From the NCBI GenBank assembly GCA_963277665.1, contig OY728121.1:1652840062-1652904061 (forward strand): a stretch of 64,000 bases of DNA. Direction: 5' to 3'. The translations under genes were made by a program, and so were the position numbers. The notes under the pieces were generated by a model. It was not told the DNA's origin and did not search any database. It saw only the letters and a list, made by a program, of their open reading frames with translations. This DNA is from Viscum album (Eukaryota; Streptophyta; Magnoliopsida; Santalales; Viscaceae). Below are positions 26,575 through 37,018 of the stretch, piece after piece (position 1 is the stretch's first letter; each line of letters begins with the position of its first letter).

Positions 26575-26665
26575 GGGGGGACTGGTAGGGGAGGGGGTGT
26601 CCAGTAGAGTCTCTAGGGGTAAGGGGGTCTGCAGGGGGGGTTGTGTAGGGGGGAAGGGTAGGGGG
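26575..26665 (+). repeat. G-tract cluster, potential G-quadruplex
   Basis: About nine runs of three to seven G within 91 bp on the plus strand, partly arranged as GGGGGTCTGCAG/GGGGGTCTGATT-like repeats. Extreme strand asymmetry against the AT-rich surroundings. It lies 110 bp upstream of the 5' LTR of element 2. Quadruplex formation is inferred from G-run density. Confidence 0.7.
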
Positions 26666-28606
26666 TCTGATTAGGATAAAACCTCATGTGGTTATTGAGC
26701 CTCCTTCATCTTCTTACTACAAATCAATTCCACAACCTACATAGCCTCGGAAAAATTGATCTTCATTATATACGTGTAAAACCTCGACATTTTATGAAAA
26801 ATATTCTTTTTAATTTCATTAATGTCTTGTGTTGTACGCTACACCAAAAGGATCTTGCACAACATGCATCCATGAATTTCCTTGCATTACACGCAATCAC
26901 GACCTTCCTCAATAGTGTGTGTAGTACGCAATACCGAGTTTCACTAAACGAGATATTATTATAATATTATTATGAACTTGCCATTATGAATAGTAATACC
27001 CACTTTTTGAAATTTTATAAATTTTATCTTTGAAAATGGAATTCATTTTTGGATTCTTAATATCGAAATTAGCTTAGGATGAAATTTTGGTACTTTTCGG
27101 ATAACTTTCATATTCTGATGAATAGTGAAAATTATTAAATTTTAATTAAAAAAATTTAATCGAAATAATTAATATTGATAAATTATTAATTTGAGTGGTT
27201 TTAAAGTATATTTAGAATATATTTTTACAATTTAATACAATTTTGGTCATTGGATGTAATTTCACATTTGAACCAAACATAAACATGTGTCAATCTTTTG
27301 ATAGTTATTATCTCTTAAGAACACGCTATTTGTTTTGACGACGGGTATTAATTTTTAATTAAATTAATGGAACTGATATGTTTTCAATTTGGTAAAATAG
27401 ACATCATTTTTTAATTCATAATATCAAATATATCTTAGGCCTAATTTTTGGTAATTTTCTGGAAACTATCATTTTTTGATGAATAGTGAAACCACTAAGT
27501 GGTAGTTAAAAAACTGAATTTTTCATAAAACTTAATTTTACCGCTTCTGTGAGTGGAATTTCGAAAATCCAAGAGACCCGGTTAATATCAATGACTAAAA
27601 TTTGGTTCAATGGGATGAAAATAATTTTTGGTGATTAGTAACTTTTTACTTTTTTTTACCACGGTTAAAAGTAAATTGGGTAATTAATGGTAAAAATGAT
27701 ATTGTTATTACCCTAACACATGTCGTAATTGTATTGGATAAGTGTAATTAGGAAAAAAACAACCTTAGGAATAAAATATGACCATTTAGGTCCACTTGTA
27801 TTAGATTAGGACATTTATTATTATTTTATTTAAAGAAGGGTTAAAATAGTTAAAATCAAAGTTTAATAACTAAATAATTTTTAATATAGGGTAATACATA
27901 AGATAAATTAGAATATAAATATTCATTAAAAATATAAAAATATTTCCTACATAATGTTATTTTATTTGTAATATTTAGACATGAAATAATTTAATTTATT
28001 TATGACACAATGATGATGCAGTAATTATCTTATTAATTAAATATTGAAATAATTGATGTTATAAATACCCAAATAAATGTAATTTGAGACTTTTTATGAA
28101 TTCCAATAATTTTTATTGTTAATATGAGATGTTATTATTGATTTAATTAACTTTTTTCGATTAATCATTATGTTATGATTTTCACAAAAATCAATTACCA
28201 AATAGTGTCAAAACTAACATAAAATAGTTTTTAAAACAAATATTATATTATTAATTGTTATTATAGTCCGAAAAATATAAGGTTCGTCCAAGATACTTAT
28301 ATCATGATATTTGTATCATTAATGGGCCACTTTGGGGTCTCTTGGATGTATATGGTATGTTTATTAACTATATAATATAAAAATATAAAGTTACATGGTA
28401 AATGTCAATCTAATTAACTAAGAGTTAAAACTAAATGTTAGGGTTAATATAATGAGCTCAACTTGTCTAAATTCTATTGGATGAGAGGATTTCGACCCAT
28501 ACCCACCTTAGCTTATAAATAAATCTATTTGGAGCTATTAAAAACCGAATATGATTTTATAATAAAATAATATTTTTTGTTATTCCAAAGGTGCCCCTCT
28601 CCTCTC

Positions 28607-28617
28607 TTATAAAAGGG
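28607..28617 (+). promoter_or_regulatory. LTR core promoter (TATA box)
   Basis: TTATAAAAGGG, flanked by GGTGCCC upstream and GGGAACC downstream (one change from the perfect inverted repeat seen at 36537). Inferred transcription start near 28640, followed by a pyrimidine-rich leader. Confidence 0.65.
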
Positions 28618-28950
28618 AACCTCCTCCCTCTCTTCCTCACGCCAATTTGAGCCTTCAAGCTCGTCCAACCCCTGAAAATTTCTCTTATCCACTTCCCTAG
28701 AAACATCATAGAGGTCCTGGTCTTCTTCAAAGACAAATTTTAGTTCCCTAAGAGGAGGTCTCAAAGAGGCGCTTCAAAGAAGAGGTAATGTCCATTACCG
28801 ATTCTTTCAACTTTATTTATTCTTCCACTTCATCTTCTTAGGTTGTTTCATTATTAAGTAATAACATCAGTATCACTCATATACTTATATGTTATTATAA
28901 TTATGAAACATACCTATTTCACCATCTATCCATCCTACGGAAAACGAAAT

Positions 28951-29375
28951 CACCACGCACGCGTACGTACGGAATACCGTCTCCACGCCGTGGTGTAATC
29001 TATTTTTCATCACTACCTTACTTGGATGGGTATAATGGTGTTAATAATAACTATATATGATTATTTTAAATTGATATTGATTCTGTAATAGTATACATAC
29101 ACTCCAAAAAACTTCCACGATCATGGGAACGATATCATCACTCATGCGTACGTACGGAATACCGTCTCCACGACGCGATGAGATTAATTCTCAATGATTA
29201 ACCATTCATAAATGATTATAAAGTATATATAATAAGTAATAAAGAAATATATGACATAATAATGACACTGGATTTATGTATATATATATGTATTTCATCC
29301 AATTAATTCCATTCAATTCAATGAGGAAACGAAAACAACGTTCATGCGTACGTACGACCTACCGTCTCCATGAAC
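28951..29375 (+). other. Three palindrome-core hairpins in the 5' LTR of element 2
   Basis: Modules at 28951-28995 (arms CACCACG/CGTGGTG, perfect 7 bp), 29135-29181 (arms near TCATCRC/GCGATGA, one mismatch) and 29340-29375 (arms GTTCATG/CATGAAC, perfect 7 bp). On the transcript strand the shared core is GCGTACGTACG, a short loop, then TACCGTCTCCA. An inner ACGG/CCGT stem is possible in the first two. They begin about 310, 495 and 700 nt downstream of the predicted start. Confidence 0.75.
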
Positions 29376-31002
29376 AGTGTATTTCTTTCCATTTATCGAT
29401 CTATTATATATATGTATATTATGAATATATATTATATATAAATCATGTTTTATATTCTATAAATAAGTAATCATGATCTAAATAATCATATGAATAATTA
29501 CAAGTCAAAACACGGATGACAAATGAAACGATTTTACCCAAAACGCTCTTTAACATGGAATTTACAAAAGAACAGGTAATATAAAGTCATAAGTGAACCA
29601 TATATGATATCATAACAATGAATATGATTCTGTAATAATTAAATGACATTATTTAAATCATTATATAGGAGGATCAGATACATACGAAGCATATCGGACC
29701 TAAGGTAAGGGATAATTGTGCAAATCTCATTTTTATCCGAGATTGCTTATTTGTAAGTATTTACTGGGGTTATTGCTATCATCCATGTCCATGTTTTATA
29801 AAATTTTATTCATGTATGATTAAATTACTTTTTATCCATTTTTACTTTTACCCCATGGTATGGAAGGAATCTTTCTTTTATTTACCCTATAATGTACTTT
29901 TTGATTTTTCCGACAAAATTACGAGAAGAATGTTTTTTTAACGTATACGGCATGAAAGGTTTTTTACGGTTTTATAAAGCCTTATTTTCATGAATCTTAC
30001 GCTACATTATTTTATGAATATTTTCAAAAAAATACTTTTATTTTAAAAGTGCATGGCATTTTTTGAAAAGAAAATGATTTTGACGAAGAAAGGATATTTT
30101 CCTCAAGAATTCATATCAAGTGTTTTATCAAAACTTTTTTTTATCTAAGATGAAATTATTTCATATGTGTATGTTTCAAGTATAATCTCTCTATGATTTA
30201 CAATGTTTCAATATCCTTATTATGAAATGATATCCATTTCTTTTATATGGATTATGTAATGATGGGATGATGTTTATAAAACCCATTTTATTTATTGGGT
30301 TATTATGAATGATGTATGTTTATTTTGTGGAACAAGTAAGAATGATTTCATTATGAGATGAGTGGGACCTATATCTCCCTCCAATGCATTGGGTAAATAT
30401 TTATATCTCATGAGATAGACATGGCTGGAACGTTAAGTTAATCCGGTTCATTATTATAGGACTGGAATGAGGAGAGGACTTGATTCAGAAAGGGACTTTG
30501 TCCACTAAGATGGTCTTGGCAGCAATGCCTTGGCTACTATGGAAATAATTACATGTTCTTAATGGATGCCACAATTACATGTTTTATTCCCAAGCTATGT
30601 TATCATGATTTATGTTCCATTATGATATATGCCTTATGTACTTCCATGTTTTAAGTCGTTGCTCAATATTTTGATGTTTAAACATTATGTTCATGTTTTT
30701 AAGTTCAAATGTATATGGTAAGTTTTATTTTATCCATGCTTACCCTTACTGAGCATTGAGCTCACCCTTTTTATGTTTTATTTTCCCCTAGGATTAAAAG
30801 AAATTTTTTAGGAAAGGAAACAAAAAGTGGAAGATCTTTATTGGAGATAATGAAGATCTTTCACCACGATTAGAAGATAACGTTCCAAGTTTCGGAAGAC
30901 ACTAAACTATTACGGTCCTTGTGTCTCTGTTTTTGTTATGTATTATGTATTCTGGAAAATTAATGTAATATCTATATACGTCAAGATTCGGGTCTCTACA
31001 GT

Positions 31003-31014
31003 TGGTATCAAAGG
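31003..31014 (+). other. Primer binding site (tRNA-iMet), element 2
   Basis: TGGTATCAAAGG two bases after the 5' LTR end. One change (G to A) from the element 1 site. Confidence 0.87.
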
Positions 31015-31260
31015 AAAGGTTTAGTCAACCTTTGGAAACTAGGATGCGAGAACTTCAGTGAGATCCCTAGGGATATTTCTGAGGTGTGTCTAGGGATGAC
31101 CCTAAGGTTAAGTATAAGTATAGGTTATAGTCCTATAAATATAGTAACGATATTATAATTAAACCTAATATGTTAGATATTTAAGGTACTCCCCCTTTAT
31201 TATGTTGTTTTCCCTAGCATGATTTTTGCCTCTCACACTATTCTTTTTGGGTTTTAGACG

Positions 31261-32375
31261 ATGGATGGAACCCGAAGGAACCGTGTTGATCAATGAAATG
31301 GACAATGCAATGATTGTCCTCCTGAACAAACAAATGTTATGGGAGATGGAGTGAAAAATATTATTGTTATACTTACACAATCTATGAATCATTCTGGACT
31401 TCCAAATCCTCAGAGAAGGGAACAATATTCTATTGAGTCCTTCATGAGGCAATGTCCACCTTATTTCAGTGGGTCTTCTGATCCACTTGTTGCGGAACAA
31501 TGGATCAGTACCACTGAAAAGATATTTTTAGTTCTTCAATGTTCTGAACATGATAAATTCATCTTAGCAGTATATCATTTGGAAGGTGAAGATGATCAAT
31601 GGTGGAATCTTATCAAGAATAGGAGGCCATGAGATTAAATTGAGTCCATGGAATGGGACGAGTTCAAGAACTTATTTTTCAATAAGTACTTCCCTCGTAT
31701 TCTTCGAACAAAAATGGATAAGGAGTTTCTTGAACTAAAGAAAAAGGATGATGAATCTGTTGGTGTATACGAAGCGAATTTTACAAGGCTTGCAAGGTAT
31801 GCATCTGGCTTTATCATCCAACCTGAAAGTAAAGTTGATCGATTCTTCAGTGGATTAAAACCAAATCTCTGAAGGGAATTAGCTATAAGAGACTTCAGTA
31901 GCTATGAAGAAATTGTGTGTTGTGTTATCAAGGTAGAAATGGAAATTGGTGTTACTTATCCATCTCATAGTTTTGACAAGAAACGAAAGATGGAGTTCAA
32001 TGATAAATCTCAGAATAATGGTGAAAAGAAGATGAATGTTTCCTTATGATCAATGTGTGGAAAGAAGCATGGTGGAGATTGTCTTAAAGGGACTAGAAAA
32101 TGTTTTAAGTGTGGAAAATAAGGTCATCGAGCAGCTGAGTGTCGATGTAATGGAAAATGGTTTCTAATGATGTGAATAAAGAAAAGACTGCAGAGAACGC
32201 ACCACCAACACTTCAATGCTTCAAGTGCAAGGAAATGAGGCATTATGCTACTCAATTCCCTAATCCAAGGGTTAGTGATGATCAACATGAGAAACCACTT
32301 AAGGAAAAGGTCAAAGGGAAGTCACATGCGATCAATATTGGAAATGTTGAATATGAAAACGATGTGGTGGAATGA
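31261..32375 (+). pseudogene. gag: Ty3/gypsy-type gag pseudogene of element 2
   Basis: Orthologous to 7027-8142, starting at the ATG three bases after the acceptor-like TTTTAG. The frame from 31261 holds through 31872 with stops near codon 13, before 31648 (a GGCCATGAGAT decay of a site intact in element 1) and at 31872, then shifts by 1 nt before the last block (32157-32375). Domain order: gag core (QWISTTEKIF, QWWN, FKNLFFNKYFPR, EFLELKKKDDES, FTRLARYA), a CCHC knuckle CFKCGK-stop-GHRAAEC (all four ligands kept, interrupted by a stop), and a second knuckle CFKCKEMRHYATQF in which the last Cys is lost. The minus-strand frame 31165-31500 is a shadow. Confidence 0.88.
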
Positions 32376-32958
32376 TTATGTGTTTATGGGATTCCAAAAT
32401 AATGTTGTATATAGTATCGTGGAATATTGGAATATTTATGTATTGGTCTATTGTGGTTTTCAATAATTTTATGGTACCGGTAACCATGGAAAGTGATTGA
32501 GATATTTTGGGAAAAAATATGATATGCGCATAATGAAGGGATAAGGAGAAAATGAAATGTTTGACAGTATTCATGAGCTCATGACTGATATAAGGAAATA
32601 GTTATATCATGGTTTGAGGTTTTGGTATGTGAAAAGAGTTAAATTTTGACAGCACTCATGTTTTCACTAAGATTCAATGGGTATTCATTTTTCAAGAGAA
32701 TACATGATTAAGGCCTTCGAATGTTTGGAATGTGACCAACAAGACATATATCATGATATATGGGGTTCAATGATGGTATTAACATGCTTGTTATATGAAC
32801 TCTTTGGTAATCGTTTTCACTATAATATGAGATTGGACAGCAGTATTTTGAATAAGCTTAAAGATTGGAATAGATTATGTTGGACATAAGTTAGTATTGT
32901 TTAAGGATAGAAGTTTTTTCGATATTATTGATGGGATGTTATAGTAATGTAGTTTTAG

Positions 32959-33078
32959 AAAAAGGACAACCTGCAGTATGGGCGACAGCCCATCGCGTCG
33001 GACAAGGCTGTGGGAATCGAACCCACAACCGAAGTGCGACTGGCCTTTATCACCTACCACTAGCCTACAGGAAGTCCC
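32959..33078 (-). ncRNA. tRNA-like Pol III-type unit antisense to gag (element 2)
   Basis: Best preserved copy. The minus strand has an A-box-like TAGGCTAGTGGT (33068-33057), a perfect T-arm GTGGGTTCGATTCCCAC holding the B box GGTTCGATTCC (33023-33013), and a T-run terminator at 33-32.96 kb (complement of AAAAA at 32959-32963). Between them lies a foldable GATGGGCTGTCGCCCAT. It is about 120 bp long. Same position and same antisense orientation as in elements 1 and 3. Confidence 0.6.
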
Positions 33079-33299
33079 TGTTTATTAGAAACTAGTTTTA
33101 TTGTTTAAAGCAGTATGATATATGAAGTATAAGTCCATTTTAGGAACCATATATGATTAATCTCACTATAGATGGACTTATGTATTTTTTGATAACTTTT
33201 CTAACCTTTTGTTTGAGAAAGATGGAATGACCCATCATTCTATCACATGATCTGCTAACACATCACGAATGAAAAATTCAACTTCATTTCTTTAAGAGA

Positions 33300-34231
33300 C
33301 ACTACTGGAGAAATGACCTCTAACCACGGTTTAAAACCGTGGGTATATCCCCCAAAACCGTGGGTATAGGCTATACCCACGGTTTTGGGAACCGTGGGCT
33401 GGAACAGCATCGAGATAGGGGTCTTCATCTATACCCACGGTTTGGTAGAACTGTGGGTATAGATGTCTCACACAACAATATCCTGATGTACAGCCTGGAA
33501 AGGCATTTTACCCATGGTTTTCAAACCGTGGGAGATTTAAATTTTTCAAAAATTGAGGGCAGCAGGTTTCAAACCCGCGCCACAAGCAGCGACTCAACGC
33601 TGCAACCCAATAGCGGACCAACGGACCTAAAGAAATTATATGTATATATAGATTATTTTATTATAATATATTAATAATAATGCTGTTATCTAGAAAAACC
33701 GTGACCAGCGGGTTTCGAACACGCGACCTGGAGGGAATGTGTAGAACGGTTAACCAACTAAGCTATGAGGATTATGTTCATGTAGTTATACGATTTTATA
33801 CTTATATTAATACAGTCGGTTTATTTGAAAATTGCAATGACCGAGATTCGAACACCGCACTTCCCAGAAGTGAACGTAGATCTAAACCAACCAAGCTACT
33901 GAAATTATACTTATAAAAATTGGCATCCATATATTTATATTAGTTAAGTCATTGTTCCCATGTAAAATTTATTTTGTCCCGCACAATTTTTTTCCCATTT
34001 TCCCCCGCCATAACACGGGAAACCTATACCCATGGTTTTTCAAAACTGTGGGTATAGGTCTTTGAAAAAAATACCCCCTATACCCACAGTTTTTAAAAAC
34101 CATGGGAATAGGTCTTCACAAAAAAACATATGCCCACGGTTTCAGCGAAACCATGGGTATAGGTCTTCCAAAAACACCTATTCCCACGGGTTTGTGGAAA
34201 ACCGTGTGTATAGACCCAATTTCCAATGGTG
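33300..34231. mobile_element. Non-autonomous CACTA-type element nested in element 2
   Basis: 932 bp. Left end CACTACTGGAGAAATGACC; right end, read inward, CACCATTGGAAATTGGG (about 15 of 23 terminal positions agree). Flanked by 3 bp duplications AGA (33297-33299 and 34232-34234), the CACTA-family size. Subterminal regions on both sides carry many direct and inverted copies of TACCCACGGTTTT / AAAACCGTGGGTATAG. The matching site in element 1 (minus strand, near 6105-6125) is uninterrupted CTTTAAGAGATGAAG, an exact empty site. The middle holds three tRNA-like units and no transposase. The plus-strand frames across it are shadows. Confidence 0.88.
33556..33902 (-). ncRNA. Three tandem tRNA-like units inside the CACTA element
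   Basis: Minus-strand units at about 33833-33902, 33699-33768 and 33556-33628. The first two have near-canonical A boxes (TAGCTTGGTTGG, 33898-33887; TAGCTTAGTTGG, 33765-33754) and B boxes (TGTTCGAATCTC near 33853-33843; TGTTCGAAACC near 33721-33711). The third has GGTTTGAAACC (33575-33565) and a weaker A box. B boxes are 132 and 146 bp apart. They look like diverged tRNA-derived sequences; I could not close a full cloverleaf, so they are probably tRNA pseudogenes or SINE-like monomers. Confidence 0.55.
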
Positions 34232-34686
34232 AGATGAAGTTGAAATTATCCAAAGAACAACCAACGGTGAGACTGTACCAAAATCACGAAATTATTTCAT
34301 CTAATTCCAATTTCATCAACTTTAGGGAAATGATCTTGAAAACCAAAAACGTTGTCCTAGTGCCCTTATATCCGATGAACCAGATGGTACCTTAGATCGT
34401 CACTAATTTATGGATTTGTGATTGTTATCTTTTTCATAGCCATGTTCTCTACCACTCTCCATCAGAACTTGATTGTTATATTTTTCTTCCATATCCATAT
34501 TTTCAACTATGTTTTCCTACGTGGAAACCCATTGATGAGTTAATTTGGGTAACCATTACGTTTCATACTTTAGTTTTTAAAGCCAAGTTTGGGTATTCTT
34601 TTTTAACATGTGGGTTTCTATTAAAGAAACTTTCGAGTAGTAAACCATTTATAACCCCGACGAATTTCGAGGGCGAAATTCATTTT

Positions 34687-34699
34687 AAGGGGGGTAGAA
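34687..34699 (+). other. Polypurine tract of element 2
   Basis: AAGGGGGGTAGAA directly before the TGTAACACC start of the 3' LTR. Confidence 0.87.
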
Positions 34700-36536
34700 T
34701 GTAACACCTCGAGATTTTATGAAAAATATTCTTTTTAATTTCATTAATGTCTTATGTTGTGCGCTACACCAAAAGGAGCTTGCACAACACGCATCCCTGA
34801 CTTGCCTTACATTACACGCAATCACGACCTTCCACGATAGTGTGTGTAGTACGCAATACCGAGTTTCACTAAACGAGGTATTAATATAATATTATTATGA
34901 ACTAGTAGTTATGAATAGTAATACCCACTTTTCAAATTTTATAAATTTTATCTTTCAAAATGGACTTCATTTTTGGATTTGGAATATCTAAATTAGCTTA
35001 TGATGAAATTTTGGTACTTTTCGGATAACTTTCATATTATGATGAATAGTGAAAATTACTAAATTTTAATTAAAAACAACTTTTTTAATCGAAATAATTA
35101 ATAGTGATAAATTATTAATTTGAGTGGTTTTAAAGTATATTTAGAATATATTTTTACAATTTAATACAATTTTGGTCATTGGATGTAATTTCACATTTAA
35201 ACCAGACATAAACAAGTGTCAATCTTTTGATAGTTATTATCTCTTAAGAACACGCTATTTGTTTTGACGATGGGAATTAATTTTTAAATTAATTAATGGA
35301 ACTGATATGTTTTCAATTTGGTAAAATAGCCATCATTTTTGAATTAATAATATCAAATATATCTTAGGCCTAATTTTTGGTATTTTTCTGGAAACTTTCC
35401 TTTTTTGATGAATAGTGATACCACTAAGTGGTAGTTAAAAAACTGAATTATTCATAAAACTTAATTTTACCGCTTATGTGAGTGGAATTTCGAAAATCTG
35501 AAGACACAGTTAATATCAAAGACTAAAATGTGGTTCAATGAGATGAAAATAATTTTTGGTGAATAGTAACTTTTTGCTTTTTTTACCACGGTTAAAAGTA
35601 AATAGTGTAATTAAGGGTAAAAATGATACTATTATTACCCTAACACATGTCCTAATACTATTGGATAAGTGTAATTCGGTCAAAAACAACCTTAGGAATA
35701 AAATATGACCATATAGGCCCACTTGGATTAGATTTGGACATTTATTGTTAATTTATTTAAAGAAGGGTTAAAACATTTAAAATCAATGTTTAATAACTAA
35801 ATCATTTTTAATATAGGGTTATACATAATATAAATTAGACTATAAATATTCATTATAAATATTAAAAGTTTTCCTAAATAATGGTATTTTATTTGTAATT
35901 TTTAGACTTAAAATAATTTAATTTATTTATGACACAATGATGATGCAGTAATTATCTTATTAATGAAATATTGAAATAATTGATGTTATAAATACCCAAA
36001 TAAATGTAATTTGAGACTTTTTATGAATTCCAATAATTTTCTATGTTAATATTACATGTTAGTTTTGATTTAATTAACTTTTTTTTGGAACAAATAATTC
36101 TTTTATGATTTTAACCAAAATCAATTACCAAATACTGTCAAAATTGGCATAAAACAGTTTTTAAAACAAATATTATATTATTAATTGTTATTATATTCCT
36201 AAAAATCTAAGGTTCAGCCAAGATACATATATCATGATAGTTGTATCATTAATGGACCACTTGGGGGTCTCTTGGATTTATATGGTATGTTTATTAACTA
36301 TATAATATAAAAATACAAAGTGACATGGTAAATGTCAATCAAATTAACTAAGAGTTAAAAATAAAAGTTAAGGTTAATATAATAAACTAAACTTATCTAA
36401 ATTCTATTGTATGAGAGGATTTCGACCCATCCCCACCTTATCTTCTAAGTAAATAAATTTTGAGCTATTAAAAACCGAATATGACTTTATAATAAAATAA
36501 TATTTTTAGTTATTCCAAAGGTGCCCCTCTCCTCTC

Positions 36537-36547
36537 TTATAAAAGGG
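36537..36547 (+). promoter_or_regulatory. LTR core promoter inside perfect inverted repeat
   Basis: TTATAAAAGGG in the loop of AGGTGCCC...GGGCACCT. If active it would drive transcription toward the antisense PMD pseudogene of the neighbouring Tat element. Confidence 0.55.
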
Positions 36548-36880
36548 CACCTCCTCCCTCTCTTCCTCACACAACTTTGAGCCTTCATGCTCGGCCAACC
36601 CCTTCCAATTTCTCTTCTACACTTCCCTAGAAACATCCTAGAGGTCCTGGTTATCTTCAAAGACCAATTTTAGTGCCCTAAGAGGATGTCTCAAAGAGGC
36701 GTTTCAAAGAAGAGGTAATGTCTGTTACCGATTCTTTCAACTTTATTTCTTCTTCCACTTCATCTTATTAGGTTGTTTAATTATGAAGTAATAACATTAG
36801 TATCACTAATATACTGATATGTTATTATAAGTATGAAACATCCCTATTTCACCATCTATCCATCCTACGGAAAATGAAAT

Positions 36881-36925
36881 CACTGCGCGTGCGTAGGTAC
36901 GGAATACCGTCTCCACACCATGGTG
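36881..36925 (+). other. Single remaining palindrome-core hairpin
   Basis: First module of the set: CACTGCGC...ACCATGGTG arms around GCGTAGGTACGG and TACCGTCTCCA. The palindrome has one change (GTAGGTAC), so this copy is decayed. Confidence 0.6.
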
Positions 36926-37018
36926 TAATCCATTTTCCACCACCACCTTACTTGGATGGGTATAATGGTGTTAATAATAACTATATATGATTATTTTAAA
37001 GTGATGTTGATTCTGTAA

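Larger units (their letters stand above)
26775..31000 (+). repeat. 5' LTR of element 2
   Basis: 4226 bp from TGTAAAACCTCG to GGTCTCTACA. It carries a TATA box (28607-28617), donor-like site (28794|28795) and three hairpins (28951-29375). Compared with element 1 its U3 has two copies of a block ending in GATGAATAGTGAAA (near 27060-27130 and 27415-27490), about 356 bp apart. Confidence 0.9.
28795..31257 (+). other. Candidate leader intron of the gag-only family
   Basis: Donor AAGAG|GTAATG (GT at 28795) and acceptor TTCTTTTTGGGTTTTAG (ending 31257), three bases before the gag ATG. Both ends are kept in element 1 (donor GT at 10581-10580, acceptor 8148-8143), and the donor also in the LTR of element 3. 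Splicing would join a ~155 nt first exon to gag and remove the hairpins, the rest of the LTR and the primer site. Inferred from sequence only. Confidence 0.4.
26775..37018 (+). mobile_element. Element 2: gag-only LTR retrotransposon, 3' truncated
   Basis: Plus-strand sibling of element 1. It has a full 5' LTR (26775-31000), primer site (31003-31014), gag pseudogene (31261-32375), antisense tRNA-like unit (32959-33078), polypurine tract (34687-34699) and 3' LTR cut off at 37018. A 932 bp CACTA-type element (33300-34231) is nested inside. Without it the interior is about 2.77 kb, the same as element 1, and again without pol. The lost 3' end prevents a target-duplication check. Confidence 0.87.
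34700..37018 (+). repeat. Truncated 3' LTR of element 2
   Basis: Colinear with the 5' LTR from its first base to ...GATTCTGTAA (matching 29090), where similarity stops. About 2.3 of 4.2 kb remain. Kept: TATA box 36537-36547 and the first hairpin (36881-36925). Lost: the other two hairpins and all of U5. The cut coincides with a CACTA-like terminus (37019-37081). Confidence 0.87.

Noticed and set aside
27115..27130. CTGATGA...GAAA, resembling a hammerhead ribozyme core
   Set aside because: Only five bases separate the two core strings, too few for stem II, and no flanking stems I/III are apparent.
28951..29375. Hairpin modules as known self-cleaving ribozymes
   Set aside because: The core does not match the hammerhead, twister, twister-sister, pistol or hatchet consensus as I know them; treated as an unnamed motif.
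33339..33916. Plus-strand frames of 111 and 78 codons inside the CACTA element
   Set aside because: They are read-through of subterminal repeats and of the complement of tRNA-like units; motifs such as SGFRTRDL arise from translating tRNA sequence.
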